Source of the DNA: Triplophysa rosa
Taxonomy: Eukaryota; Chordata; Actinopteri; Cypriniformes; Nemacheilidae
Length of the DNA: 64,000 nt
NCBI RefSeq assembly: GCF_024868665.1
Contig: NC_079902.1
Location: 19,815,285-19,879,284 of the forward strand
Direction: 5' to 3'
Positions 1-11,200 of this stretch are shown piece after piece (within the stretch, counting starts at the first letter, position 1; each line of letters begins with the position of its first letter). The notes beneath the pieces are model-generated. The model did no database searches and had not been told where the DNA came from. It saw only the letters and a program-made list of their open reading frames with translations. Both the position numbers and the translations under genes were made by a program.

Positions 1-234
1 ACACGAAACCGATGTAAGATGGTCTCTTGTGTCTGCTTGTGCTAGCTGTGAAATCAATGATGATTGCAGCGTGCAAATGTTATGATTTCTGTTTGCGTGC
101 ATCTGGTTTTCATTAGCGAGCAACAAACCGTTTTGCTGAAGTCAAACACGACTTCAGTTAAAGAGTTGTGTATGATGTCACCTTTTGAAGATCTGTTCGA
201 GGTTTTCTTTTGTGATTTGTGGTCTGTTGTTCAG

Positions 235-321
235 GATTTGGAAGGTTTACCCGAAATGAAGCTGGTTCATTTACTACAGGAACAGGCACAAAGAAATAAA
301 GAAATTCTTCATCCAAAATAA
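235..321 (+). CDS. Doubtful terminal-exon-like ORF, unidentified
   Basis: After a T-rich acceptor (gtctgttgttcag) the frame reads DLEGLPEMKLVHLLQEQAQR, then NKEILHPK and TAA. An ATTAAA lies at about 462-467 with T-rich sequence after it, so it resembles the last exon of a + strand gene. I do not recognise the peptide. Against it: the missing first coding exon of pdlim7 should lie upstream of the window on the same strand, so this would have to sit inside pdlim7 intron 1. It may be chance. Confidence 0.2.
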   Translation, partial: DLEGLPEMKLVHLLQEQAQRNKEILHPK

Positions 322-786
322 AGGGTTTCTCCTTATTCTTGTAAGGAGATTTTTAGGATAATGTACTGTTCACACTTTTCAATATTGTATATAAAACTAA
401 AATATGAAGTACTTTTTTATATATATGTTTTAAACTGAATGTCACCATACATTGTAATGGCATTAAAAAAAGAGCAAACGGTACATTTTTCAAAATATTT
501 TGGATTTTTTTTGTGATCTTTGCACAAATAGTCCTTTTGGAGCTTGACAGCTTTTTCCAAGTTTGGACATCTAAGACAGACGTTGCCTTTTCGCATGAAC
601 TGTCCCTTTTAACAAACTGAAAGAGAAATGCGCTTCATGTGCCTCCTGAGAAACATTTTCGCTCTGGGTTCACTCGCTGCATTCCCATTTGCTCTCGTCT
701 GTCTACCTAATCATCTGAGTTGGTCATCGAGTCATTTTAGCAAAGTTTTCATTATAAGCTTTTTTGCTTTGTAGGGCTTGTTAGAC

Positions 787-1079
787 CAGTGTTTCTCAAA
801 CTGGGGGCCGTGGTCCCCTGGGGGGCCCCAAGATCCAGGGGGGCCACAGATTTTGTAGCATTTATGAAATATAGAAATTTATCATAGATTTTATGCAATC
901 AAACATCAGAAAAATGACACCACCAACCAAAAGAATTGAGGTTCCAGCATTGTATAACTGAATGTTTTTGGTTTAATTAAAATTCTAAGTTTAAGATTAT
1001 ACGTCTCTATATGGGGGGCCGCAAAGCGATGCACTTAACACAAAGGGGGCCTTACAACGAAAAAGTTTGAGAACCACTG
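787..1079. mobile_element. Non-autonomous hAT element (MITE), 8-bp TSD
   Basis: Ends are CAGTGTTTCTCAAACTGGGG and, inverted, AAAGTTTGAGAACCACTG, the typical hAT/Charlie-like CAGTGGTTCTCAAAC terminus. The 8-bp duplication TGTTAGAC is exact on both sides (779-786 and 1080-1087). There is no coding capacity. A relative lies at 60518-60778 in the opposite orientation. Confidence 0.9.
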
Positions 1080-2144
1080 TGTTAGACGATGCGGCAGTTG
1101 CTGCTTCTGGGGACCTTTGAAGACAACTTAGTTTAAAGCTTGGCTCTTACATCCAAGATATTTATGGCTCGCTCGTATCACATGACGCAATTGCAGAGAG
1201 GCCCGGAGTCTTACAGCCCCCAAAAGGAAATGGAAAGTGAAATGTGGCGAGGATTTTAACAACCAGTACAAGGGTGGTCTTTAGGGTCACCACATAAAGT
1301 TTTAGTAGCTCCAAGGACAAAACGACCTCGGACTGTCTGGGAAGAGAAGGGTAGAAAATGCAGCTCAGCCGGCTGGTATACGCATAAGACATGTACATTT
1401 TCTAAAAAAATATGTACAATTCTTGTGTTCTACTCTGCATCCAATATGGCTGCCATCTTCTTCATTTTGCGCTGTTGTGCTCAAATGTTCTTGTGTTGTA
1501 CTGGCATATTAAAGCTAGATGGTTTAAGGTTTCTCTACGCTTCCCCGTTTGACTTGTAAAAGATCTTAGCGCAGCACTTTGCTGTCACCAAACTAAAGTC
1601 AAGGAACAGCTGGGCCAAGAGTTCGAGCCAGAAACACAGGTGGCCACGTCCATCAGCTTTATCTGAGTGTCTACTGTACACAACACCGCTCCCCTCGCAC
1701 CCCTCTCTCTCATTTCCTTCGTTTTTGCATCTCAACCCTGCCTCTCATCTGTTGCTCCTGTGTTCTCCATGTGTTTGCTTTTAAGAGCCCTCCTGGTCTG
1801 GTTGCAGTTTCTCCCGTTCCTGTACCTGTGCCAGAGCGCTGCACCTGAGGGAGGCCTTTGTGCGGGTTTGTTATTCAGACCCCGGCCATTTCCTCGTGAT
1901 GTCATGCTGATGTCACAATGGCTCTAATGCTTCATAAATATTTGCATGGTCTCACAACAGGCTGACGGTTGTTTTTCATAAAGACTTGCAAGCCCCTGTT
2001 CTCATGGTGCAGTGCCGTCCAACTACAAATTGCAGTTCGAAAGTGCAGTGAGGTATTGTAAAGGGTCGCTGAAGTGAATAGCATGTGGACGACACAGGAA
2101 ATTTGGTAGAATTTGGAAAACAGAGTAAATTTACATTGCAAGTG

Positions 2145-2553
2145 TTAAAGGGATAGTTCACCCAAAAACGAAAATTCTGTCATGAATTACTCACTCACAC
2201 ACGTTGTTACAAATCTGTATAAATTTCTTTGTTTGGTTGAACACAGTGAACAATATTTGGACAAATGCTTGTAACCAAACAGTTCTTGGACCCCATTGAC
2301 TACCATAGTAGGAGAAATTACAATGGTAGTCAAAATTGCCCCAGAACTGTTTGCTGTCCTACATTCTTCAAAATATCTTCTTTTGTGTTCAACAAAAATA
2401 TATATTGTATTTTTTCCTACTATGGTGGTCAATGGGGTCCAAGAACTGTTTGGTTATAAGCATTCTTCCAAATATCTTTCTCTGTGTTCATCATAACAAA
2501 GAAATTTATACAGATTTGGAACAACTCGAATTTTTATTTTACTACCCTTTTAA
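2145..2553. mobile_element. Angel-like foldback element, TTAA-flanked
   Basis: TTAA marks both ends. The start AAGGGATAGTTCACCC and the long arms around CCATTGACTACCATAGTAGG reappear inverted in the right half (CCTACTATGGTGGTCAATGG), so nearly the whole element folds into a hairpin. This is a very common cyprinid repeat resembling the Angel family. ORFs seen here are by-products of the palindrome. Confidence 0.8.
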
Positions 2554-2625
2554 AGCTTTGGAGTTAAATAAAATAAAAACATTTATTCATTTTGGTATAG
2601 CTGATGGCGCTGAGGCAATACACTT

Positions 2626-2870
2626 TTAAATGAATAGTTTACTCGGAAAGGAAAATTCCTTCATCATTTACTCACCCTCGTGTCATTCCAAACCTGTATG
2701 ACTTTCTTTCTTCAGCAGAAAACAAACAAAGATATTTTAAGGAAGGTTGGTAACCAAACATCACTGACCCCCATTGACTTCCATTGTATGGACACAAAAC
2801 CCCTGAGACATTTCTCAAAATATCCCCAAGAGTCAAAAGAGCCCATTTTAGTGTCTTAGGCCAGTAAGTA
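2626..2870. repeat. Partial Angel-like repeat
   Basis: Contains ATTTACTCACCCTCGTGTCA, CCAAACCTGTATGACTTTC and CCCATTGACTTCCATTGTAT, the left half of the family; the right arm is not evident. Confidence 0.65.
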
Positions 2871-3278
2871 ATCACTCAGACATTCATTCAGATGCCCAGG
2901 CAACACATAGCAATTTTCTAAACCCACATTGAACACAGTGAAGAGTTAATGTTTATTTGTACTGAATAGCAGACCACTGAGACAGCAAATATGGTGGAAC
3001 TTGGAGAATAAAGAGACCACAGATGTTAAAGGTTTGGTTAAAGCTTTATGTATGAGGGTATTTCATGTACATTACATTGGTACTCATGCCAAAAGCAAAA
3101 GCTGTATCCCATTAGGATGTTACCACCAAAGGTCTTATTATGCTATTACACAGATTAAGCTCTAGTAATGATGCGTTGCGTTTTGCTTTTTGGGCCGCTT
3201 TTATTGGACTAATGTGGTGTTTGCATTTGGGTCAAGGAAACGTAACTCTGGATGTGTGTGTGTGCTTGTATCTTTAGC

Positions 3279-3505
3279 TTACTTACCCTCTTGTCGTTTT
3301 AAACCTGTATGACTTCCTTTCTTCCGCAGAACACAAAAGATATTTTAAAGAAAGTTGGAAAGGGCACCCATTGACTTGCATAGGTTTTGTGTCCATACAA
3401 TGTGAATGGGTGCCGGCGCATGTTCGGTTACCAACTTTTTTTAAAATATCTTCATTTGTGTTCTGCGGAAGACAGAAAGTCATACAGGTTTGAGGACTTT
3501 TTGAT
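3279..3505. repeat. Angel-like foldback repeat, diverged
   Basis: Left arm TTACCCTCTTGTCGTTTTAA...CTGTATGACTTCC...CAGAACACAAAAGATATTTT and its inverse (TTCATTTGTGTTCTGCGGAA...GTCATACAGGTTTGAGG) frame a short centre with GTCCATACAATG. Terminal TTAA is not clear. Confidence 0.65.
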
Positions 3506-4029
3506 CACTTTAAGGACAATTTTAAAACTATTAGTTTTATATCAAGAGTTTTTTTTAAGTCCAAATGTTTTGGTAGATAAATAAACATTTTTTTAATGGT
3601 TTGGTAGGATTTTGGGTATGTGTTGTTCACACTTAGCTCTCTGGTTATCTGAGACCATTTCCCAGAAGGCATCAGACACAGGCTGAGTAAGCTTTGAGGC
3701 TTTGGTTTGTCATTCTGAGCACTTGCAAGCTATAAATCTGTGCTTGCATAGATGGAGTCAGTGTTACACGTAAATGTGACTCATATATGCTTCCTGGACA
3801 CGATGTGACATTACGTAATTCGTTTGTCTGCGCTCACAGAATTCATAGAATAGACAGACTCTTGAGTGTTTAGCATCTCATTTCCCTGTGACACAAGCAT
3901 ATTTCCCTACGTTTCCTTTTGGGTGTGGCTTTTGACACAATGTCTCACTTTTTCTTGGTGATTTCATTCCCAGAGTTTTACCTCCTTATCTCGAAAGCAC
4001 TAAACTATGATGCCATAAAACTGGACTAT

Positions 4030-4178
4030 TCAGTTCGGTTCCTGGAGGGTTTAGTTCCAGCCCTGCTCATACACACCATGTTCATGTATTCTTGATTCGC
4101 TGATTCATGTGTGTTTGATTATGGTTGGAGCTGAACTCTGCAGGACTGCAGCCTTCAGGGAACACGGTTGAATAGCCA
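4030..4178. repeat. Diverged foldback repeat related to 54019-54191
   Basis: CCTGGAGGGTTTAGTTCCAG is matched inverted by GGTTGGAGCTGAACTCTGCA...CAGGGA. The same words occur in the hAT MITE at 54019-54191. No clean target duplication was seen. Confidence 0.4.
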
Positions 4179-4866
4179 TGCTGCAAAAGTCAATAGTGTG
4201 GTAAAGTACAGGATTAGTTTAGACTGGCTTTTGTTACGGTGAAGGATTTATCAACACTATTACATTTTGATCGTTTGAGTTCTTTGTTCATGCTCAAGAC
4301 AAGACTTCCTATCAGGCGTGTCTGCTTTTGTGTGGTAGAGATTGATTTATTTGGAATGTCAGATTTGAATAGGTAAAGCACACTCAGTTGGCAGTGAAGG
4401 CGTGTTTATTTAATAGCTATTTTTAGCTGGTGTGTTTTATATCGAAGATCGGAATTGTCATTGATTCATGATAAAACCTGTGCTTTTGAATGTTTGTATA
4501 TGTCACTTGATTGTTTTCTTGCCATTGATAATATAAAATTTACTTCATATAATGGTTTTGCAGGTTGTGAGAAATGTTCCACTTTTAATCTTTTTAATTA
4601 CTGTTGGCCCATTTTATTAAAGTGTCCTACATTCAGATATCTACAGGATCTGGGTCAAATCCTTTTCACATTCAGCGTAGGTTTTTGCAGATTATTTAAT
4701 ACATTTGATTTGTTTATTCTTTTGGAGACAGTTTTATTTGGATATTGACCTGAAGCTCATATCCATTTTCTAAAGTATTAAGATTTACGCCCAATAAAAT
4801 AGACGAAAATTCATATATTTACATTTTGAAGGAGCCACATCCAGGGTTCAGAACATCATGGAGACA

Positions 4867-4881
4867 GTTGCCTATAGCAAC
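4867..4881. promoter_or_regulatory. RFX X-box-like palindrome (GTTGCC-N3-AGCAAC)
   Basis: GTTGCCTATAGCAAC fits the RFX consensus GTNRCC-N0-3-RGYAAC with a 3-nt spacer. It lies about 230 bp upstream of the pdlim7 PDZ exon. Function is inferred from the motif only. Confidence 0.35.
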
Positions 4882-5114
4882 CACCCCAAATCCCCTTGGA
4901 ACTGCAAAGAAACACACTAGAAACTACCGCAAATCAAACCGCATAGTGAGGTCATGGTTCCCTCTCACACATGCCTTGACATGCACCACTTTTTTTTTTG
5001 ATAATGTCAAAATCTTGCACGTGAGCTGAAATGTTTGGAGGTCACTTCATTTAAACCATGACAAATGCTTTGTTTAGTCACAGTGATGACTAATGGTCTC
5101 TATGGTGTTTACAG

Positions 5115-5266
5115 TTGATCCCAGGCGGCAAGGCAGCCCAGTCCGGAGTGGGTGTTGGAGATTGGGTAGTGTCCATCTGTGAGGCCAACGCCGAGGAAAT
5201 GACCCACGTGGAGGCACAGAACAAGATCAGAGCCGCGACAGACACCCTCACCCTCACTTTGAGCAG
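5115..5266 (+). CDS. pdlim7: pdlim7 exon: second half of PDZ domain
   Basis: The acceptor is ...tttacag and the donor AGCAG|gtacac. The exon enters in phase 0 and leaves in phase 2. It encodes [19 protein letters not shown] and then a helix with [13 protein letters not shown], the second half of an Enigma-type PDZ domain including the alpha-B helix. The carboxylate-binding loop is on the preceding exon, which is not in this window. Confidence 0.97.
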
Positions 5267-8200
5267 GTACACAAACAACTGCACGTTTACGGTTTCGGTA
5301 TGATTAAAGTCACAGGTAGGGGAAACAGGAAATTGTGTTCTGTGGTTGATGCTCTTAACTCACTCTTAACCTCTTCATTGTGATCCTGGAAGCAAATATT
5401 TTCATGTTATGAGTTTGCAGTGTTTTATGAGGCGAGTAGTTCATTTCCCTCAAGTACAGTCTGCATGTGTCATGGTATCAGTTTCCCCTAATGTTTTTTT
5501 ACAATGATTTTGTGAAATTGTACTTTTTAACGTATTTTTTTTCTCTCTCGCTGATGAACAATAAAACATTGCCGGCCAATTGAAATACATTTTGATTTAA
5601 AGAGAACTGGATTGCAAGGTCAAAATAAACATAACTTATCGTCCAAATGTGTGGGCACTCATGTAGTTATCATATTTATCTTATTAGTTATCGTTCATGG
5701 TGTAAACGAGCCTTGAAACTCTCTTTTTTTTAAACCACCTTATGGAAAAATAATAAACGGGGATTAATTCTGGAACCAAGACTGTACCAAGTGGCTTGAC
5801 ATTTTATTCTCCGCTGTGGTTTCTAATTTTGGTGTCTTGTTGTGAAAATGCACACATGCTTTGTGTTTGTGATTATTCCAAATTTAATTAACGGTTAACT
5901 ATTTTAATTAAATCCTTTTACAAAACTCCAAGCTCATTTTTTTCCCTCTCGCCGTAGCTGTTCTGTTTAGAACTGCTTGTCTTGGGACATTGTGACATGT
6001 CAGCAGAATTAAGTGGCCTGTAGAACTACAGAGCGCCCTGTTTTTAGTCTCTTTACAGATAGATTTAAGGGAAGGTATTAAATACATGAAACACTTGTAA
6101 AGCCTCTCCTTCTCTCTCTCATCTCCTGTAATAAAACTGTACTTTGTCTGGCTCGGATGACCCTGGGCTGAAGGTAGAGCAGATAAGCTGAAGATGAAGG
6201 TGTAACTCTGTGACAGAAGCCGCTCCTCGCTTCTTAACACGGATATGGAAAAACTCTAGTGCCGCAGGACACAGTTGAGAGATCGCTTGCGTTGCACTCC
6301 TTTCGGGATGCATTAAAAAGTGCCCAAAAAAGGAAAGTTTGAAATGTACCATGCTGCCGTCAGACGGAGATCACGGCCTGCTGGTGGAAAGAGTATTGTG
6401 TCTGCGGTTGAAAGATTATGAGAACTAGGAAAAGATGAGCACGGGTGCAGAATGATAGCTGCTTCTTCCTGCTCTGTCATTAGGCCGCCCCTGTGATCAA
6501 CACAGCTGAAATAGAGCCTGTGTAATGGTCCAAACCGCACTTATAAATGTGGTTTCGCTTCCTTTTAAGGTGTGTGAGAGCAGTTTATATGTCATCACAG
6601 TAGGTAAGCACTTGTAGTGGTTATTAATGGCCTGTTTAAGACGCCGGTACAAAAACAGTATCGAGCTGTGAGAATTACAACTTGTCCCGATAAACGTGGC
6701 TTTGCTCATGTGCATGACTTTGACTGAGTGAATAGGACATTAGTTTCAGCATATTGTTGGATAGTTTATGTTAAATAAAACTAATTTATTCACCCCAAAT
6801 GTCCTTTCTTCGTAGAAAACTTGTGGATTGTTCAACAGCTCAATAGGTAGTGAACAATGTAACAAAATATATGTAAATTATATTATGTGAATAGAATAGT
6901 GATGAGTAAATGATTACGCATTTTTAATTTGGGTGTACTGTCCCTTTAATTTCTTAAATTTAATTTTTAATTTAAGTTTTGCTCATGTCAAATAGTTGTT
7001 GTTCTCTCTAAAACTCCCCTAAAATAAGAGAGAAAAAGGGGCTTTGTTTTGTTTTGGTCGTAAAACGTTGCTGATGCTGAAAATGTCAAATTCCCCAGAT
7101 TCCTGTGCAATGGGATGAACCGATTAGAGGTGTGCAGAAAGTGGGCGTGTCCACCTTATCATATCACTGATGGTTTAGATCAGATGATGTCATTCCTGAC
7201 GACGTTCCTTTTTTATGGAGTACGTTGTGACGTATCTAAACATCTCTGTACACTCACCTAAAGGATTATTAGGAACACCTGTTCAATTTCTCATTAATGC
7301 AATTATCTAATCAACCAATCACATGGCAGTTGCTTCAATGCATTTAGGGGTGTGGTCCTGGTCAAGACAATCTCCTGAACTCCAAACTGAATGTCAGAAT
7401 GGGAAAGAAAGGTGATTTAAGCAATTTTGAGCGTGGCATGGTTGTTGGTGCCAGACGGGCCGGTCTGAGTATTTCACAATCTGCTCAGTTACTGGGATTT
7501 TCACGCACAACCATTTCTAGGGTTTACAAAGAATGGTGTGAAAAGGGAAAAACATCCAGTATGCGGCAGTCCTGTGGGCGAAAATGCCTTGTTGATGCTA
7601 GAGGTCAGAGGAGAATGGGCCGACTGATTCAAGCTGATAGAAGAGCAACTTTGACTGAAATAACCACTCGTTACAACCGAGGTATGCAGCAAAGCATTTG
7701 TGAAGCCACAACACGCACAACCTTGAGGCAGATGGGCTACAACAGCAGAAGACCCCACCGGGTACCACTCATCTCCACTACAAATAGGAAAAAGAGGCTA
7801 CAATTTGCACGAGCTCACCAAAATTGGACAGTTGAAGACTGGAAAAATGTTGCCTGGTCTGATGAGTCTCGATTTCTGTTGAGACATTCAAATGGTAGAG
7901 TCAGAATTTGGCGTAAACAGAATGAGAACATGGATCCATCATGCCTTGTTACCACTGTGCAGGCTGGTGGTGGTGGTGTAATGGTGTGGGGGATGTTTTC
8001 TTGGCACACTTTAGGCCCCTTAGTGCCAATTGGGCATCGTTTAAATGCCACGGCCTACCTGAGCATTGTTTCTGACCATGTCCATCCCTTTATGACCACC
8101 ATGTACCCATCCTCTAATGGCTACTTCCAGCAGGATAATGCACCATGTCACAAAGCTCGAATCATTTCAAATTGGTTTCTTGAACATGACAATGAGTTCA

Positions 8201-11200
8201 CTGTACTAGAATGGCCCCCACAGTCACCAGATCTCAACCCGATAGAACATCTTTGGGATGTGGTGGAACGGGAGCTTCGTGCCCTGGATGTGCATCCCAC
8301 AAATCTCCATCAACTGCAAGATGCTATCCTATCAATATGGGCCAACATTTCTAAAGAATGCTTTCAGCACCTTGTTGAATCAATGCCACGTAGAATTAAG
8401 GCAGTTCTGAAGGCGAAAGGGGGTCAAACACCGTATTAGTATGGTGTTCCTAATAATCCTTTAGGTGAGTGTATATCTATGTTCATATTACCCATTTGCT
8501 CAGTATGCTAACAGATGACTGTTATCTGGACTGTTGTTTGCTTGTGTCAGTGTTTTTGTAGTCTGGTGTTGTCTATCTAAGATGGATCGCAGTGTTTTTC
8601 CGTCCTGTGGAAAGGCGAAATTGAAGACATGTGTCTGAACACGTCTGTAGTTTTGGTAGACTTGATTACAGAGGGTGATGTTGTTTTAGTTTACATGCCT
8701 TTGATAGCTGTTTGGGCAAGCGCTTGAAATGCGGTTTCTAAAAGTTCTTTTGAAAGCTTTTGTTTGTTGTAAGAAGCCATCGTCATGTTTTTATGTCCAT
8801 GCTCTGCCCTTCCTGTGTGGCTGTTGTTGCGGTTAATCCAGTTTTTGTCCTAAGCGTTATGTAAAATAACTTGAAGTTCTCATATTTATTTGAATCCACC
8901 CTCACTTACAAAGAGAAAAGCAGGTAAATCACATGGGAGAGTGATTAAGTAATGTATGTTTGTGTTCCTCCCTGTACTGTAAATCCTAATGTTTTCTTTA
9001 CTTAAACAATTATGGAATCATGACTAAAGATTACTTAATGTAAGTCTACTGAACATAAAATGATAAAAAAGCCTGTAAGAGATACTAATAACCTTTTTGT
9101 GCATGAATATTTTGATTTATGCTTGATCACAGAATAAGAACTAATGGGACATTTAGAGCCATAATGCTTATTAAAAGTTATTTTTAGTGAAGTTGCATTG
9201 TTACAAACATATTTTTCTATGAAATCACCATTGCTAAGGTAAACATGGACTCTTCTCAATGCATTCTATTTATCACCATGATATTAAGATGCATGTCAGA
9301 AATGCAGTTTGTTTCACCCTCATTCAAAACCATTTCATAATGGTTTTGTGTCCGTGCAGTGGAAGTCAAAAAACAAGTTTTTTTGGGGAGACCACGTTAC
9401 TCATCGAAATTATTAATGATTGCACTTGATTTTACTTTACAAAGTTTTGCCAACAAAATAAATATTCTGCTACAAATGTTAAGGCAGTCAGTACAGTCTT
9501 ACTTTTTCCAAGTCATTACATTTCAAAGTTTCATTTCATAGCTTTCCTGTAGCTCAGTGGTTAGAGCATGGCGCTAGCAACGCCAAAGTCATGGGTTCGA
9601 TCCCAGGGGATCGCACATAGTTAAAAACACATATATAGTATTATTTGGATAAAAGCATCTGCCAAATGCATAAATGTAAAATATATTGTAGGCAAATGGC
9701 ACAGTAGCCTGGTGCCGTTCTATATATTGTCAGCTTTTGGATGCCGTTTATTTCCTGTGGCATTGTAAATCATGCTGGTTGTGCTATTTTCCTCGGTTTT
9801 TCCTCTCTGTGGTCTGGACAAAGGCCTCTGTGCAAGAGGATACCATCACTGTCACAGGAAGTGGTGTATAGACACAGGAAATGCAGACTCATGGGGGGGG
9901 AGGGGGGGAGGGGGAGGGGTGGGTTCACTGTTGGAATGCCACAATTTTTCCAGTCTAGTTAAACTGTCCAATTTAGGTCAGGGATTCTTGCCTATAAGTA
10001 AAATGCAATTTCTGTGTGGTGTTATAATGGGACAGTCATTGTATAACATTTGTAAAAAATAAGTTGAGTAGTTAAATTCAGTGAAGCTAAAATATACCCT
10101 TTGCTTTAGAGCAAATATAAATAAAAGGATTCTTAAAATCATAATCCTTATTTGCCACTTATTCTTATAATGGTGCACTGAAGAATTACGAGTGGTGTAT
10201 CATGTTATTTACATAACATTATATATATATGTATTATTTTTGTGACATTACTATATTTTAGTACTACTATAATTGCTGCTGTCCTTCTGAAACCTACTAT
10301 CTCCATATTTCATTTTTTTGCCGTAAAGCATTATTATTAGTCACCTTTTATGTTTGTCGCTGGGTTTTGCAAATATCTAACCAATAGAAAGTACGAGACA
10401 GTTTGACAACACAGCATTTAATCATTTAAAAAGTACAATGTTTTTTCCATTTCCTGAAAAAAAGCAAATTTGTACTAATGACGTTTTGGAAGGACGGCAA
10501 CAATATTTTAGCATACTGTATATACTAAGGTACTTTGGTTTCTAAGTATATCATGGTACTTTTGAATAAGAATCAGGGAAAAGAACAAGAGGGCGTGCAT
10601 TGGATGTTGCTTTTTACTGAATTGATGTCAGCTGTGTTTATTTTGACTCCAGTAGAAAAGGAACGTATCATTGTGATTCACGGCTGATATGTTTCTATTG
10701 CACATGTTTGATTTATGTGTGAATCAAAGCATTTGGACCACAGTCATGCATTATTTCTCACTGTACAGCTGCAACATTCCATTCAGACTGATAAAATAGC
10801 TTTTGTAGCCAGAGAGAGCAGATATTTTTTGTTGTATTTGGCACAAATTTGTCTGTTCAACTATTACACTCTCCTAAATAGTCTCATTACAGATTTAGCA
10901 TCAATATTAACGACTTTTGGTGATTTCTCTTTTTCTCTCTCTCCAGAGCTTTTGATCCAGCTGGAGGAGAGCAGAAGGTAAGAGAATGTTACTCTTGTAT
11001 CTGATAGAACCACAGAGCTTTCACAAAATCACTCCAGCAACTCCACAAACATGTTCTTGACTTGTGTTTTATAAGTCTGACGTTTTCATCCCTTTTTATG
11101 TTTTATGTCATTTATGTAAGTTTCAAACTCTTGATGTTCACTTGCTGGTTGTTGTGAAAGCTCTGGTGCTTTATTTCTTTTTCTGTTTGATATAAATTTG

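Larger units (their letters stand above)
1..5114 (+). other. pdlim7: Sequence upstream of the pdlim7 PDZ exon (intron 1, probably)
   Basis: No exon encoding the expected PAPWGFRLQGGKDFN start of the PDZ domain was found in any frame, so this is most likely intron 1. It holds a hAT MITE (787-1079), three Angel-like copies (2145-3505), a diverged foldback (4030-4178), a doubtful terminal exon (235-321) and an RFX-like site (4867-4881). The rest is ordinary AT-rich sequence. Confidence 0.5.
7251..8471 (+). mobile_element. Complete Tc1/mariner element with DD36E transposase (Incomer-like)
   Basis: The 1221-bp element is bounded by 29-bp perfect inverted repeats beginning CACTCACCTAAAGGATTATT, each flanked by TA (7249-7250 and 8472-8473), the Tc1/mariner target duplication. 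It lies in the pdlim7 intron after the PDZ exon, in the same direction as the gene, and holds one uninterrupted transposase frame. Perfect termini and an intact frame point to recent insertion. The catalytic spacing (see the ORF) matches the DD36E/Incomer group rather than classical DD34E Tc1. Confidence 0.95.
5267..10946 (+). other. pdlim7: pdlim7 intron (PDZ exon to 10947)
   Basis: A 5.7-kb intron carrying an Angel-like fragment (about 6756-6952), the DD36E transposon (7251-8471), a tRNA-derived SINE (9544-9682), a G-rich tract (9893-9923) and a dispersed repeat (10275-10505). The stretch 6100-6540 has no recognisable repeat and higher GC, so could hold a regulatory element. ORFs there are chance. 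Confidence 0.7.

Noticed and set aside
2265..2629. Several overlapping ORFs on both strands
   Set aside because: Mirror-image reading of a palindromic Angel-like repeat.
9544..9620. Functional tRNA-Ala gene
   Set aside because: A and B boxes are present but the acceptor stem does not pair and a SINE tail follows; it is a retroposed SINE.
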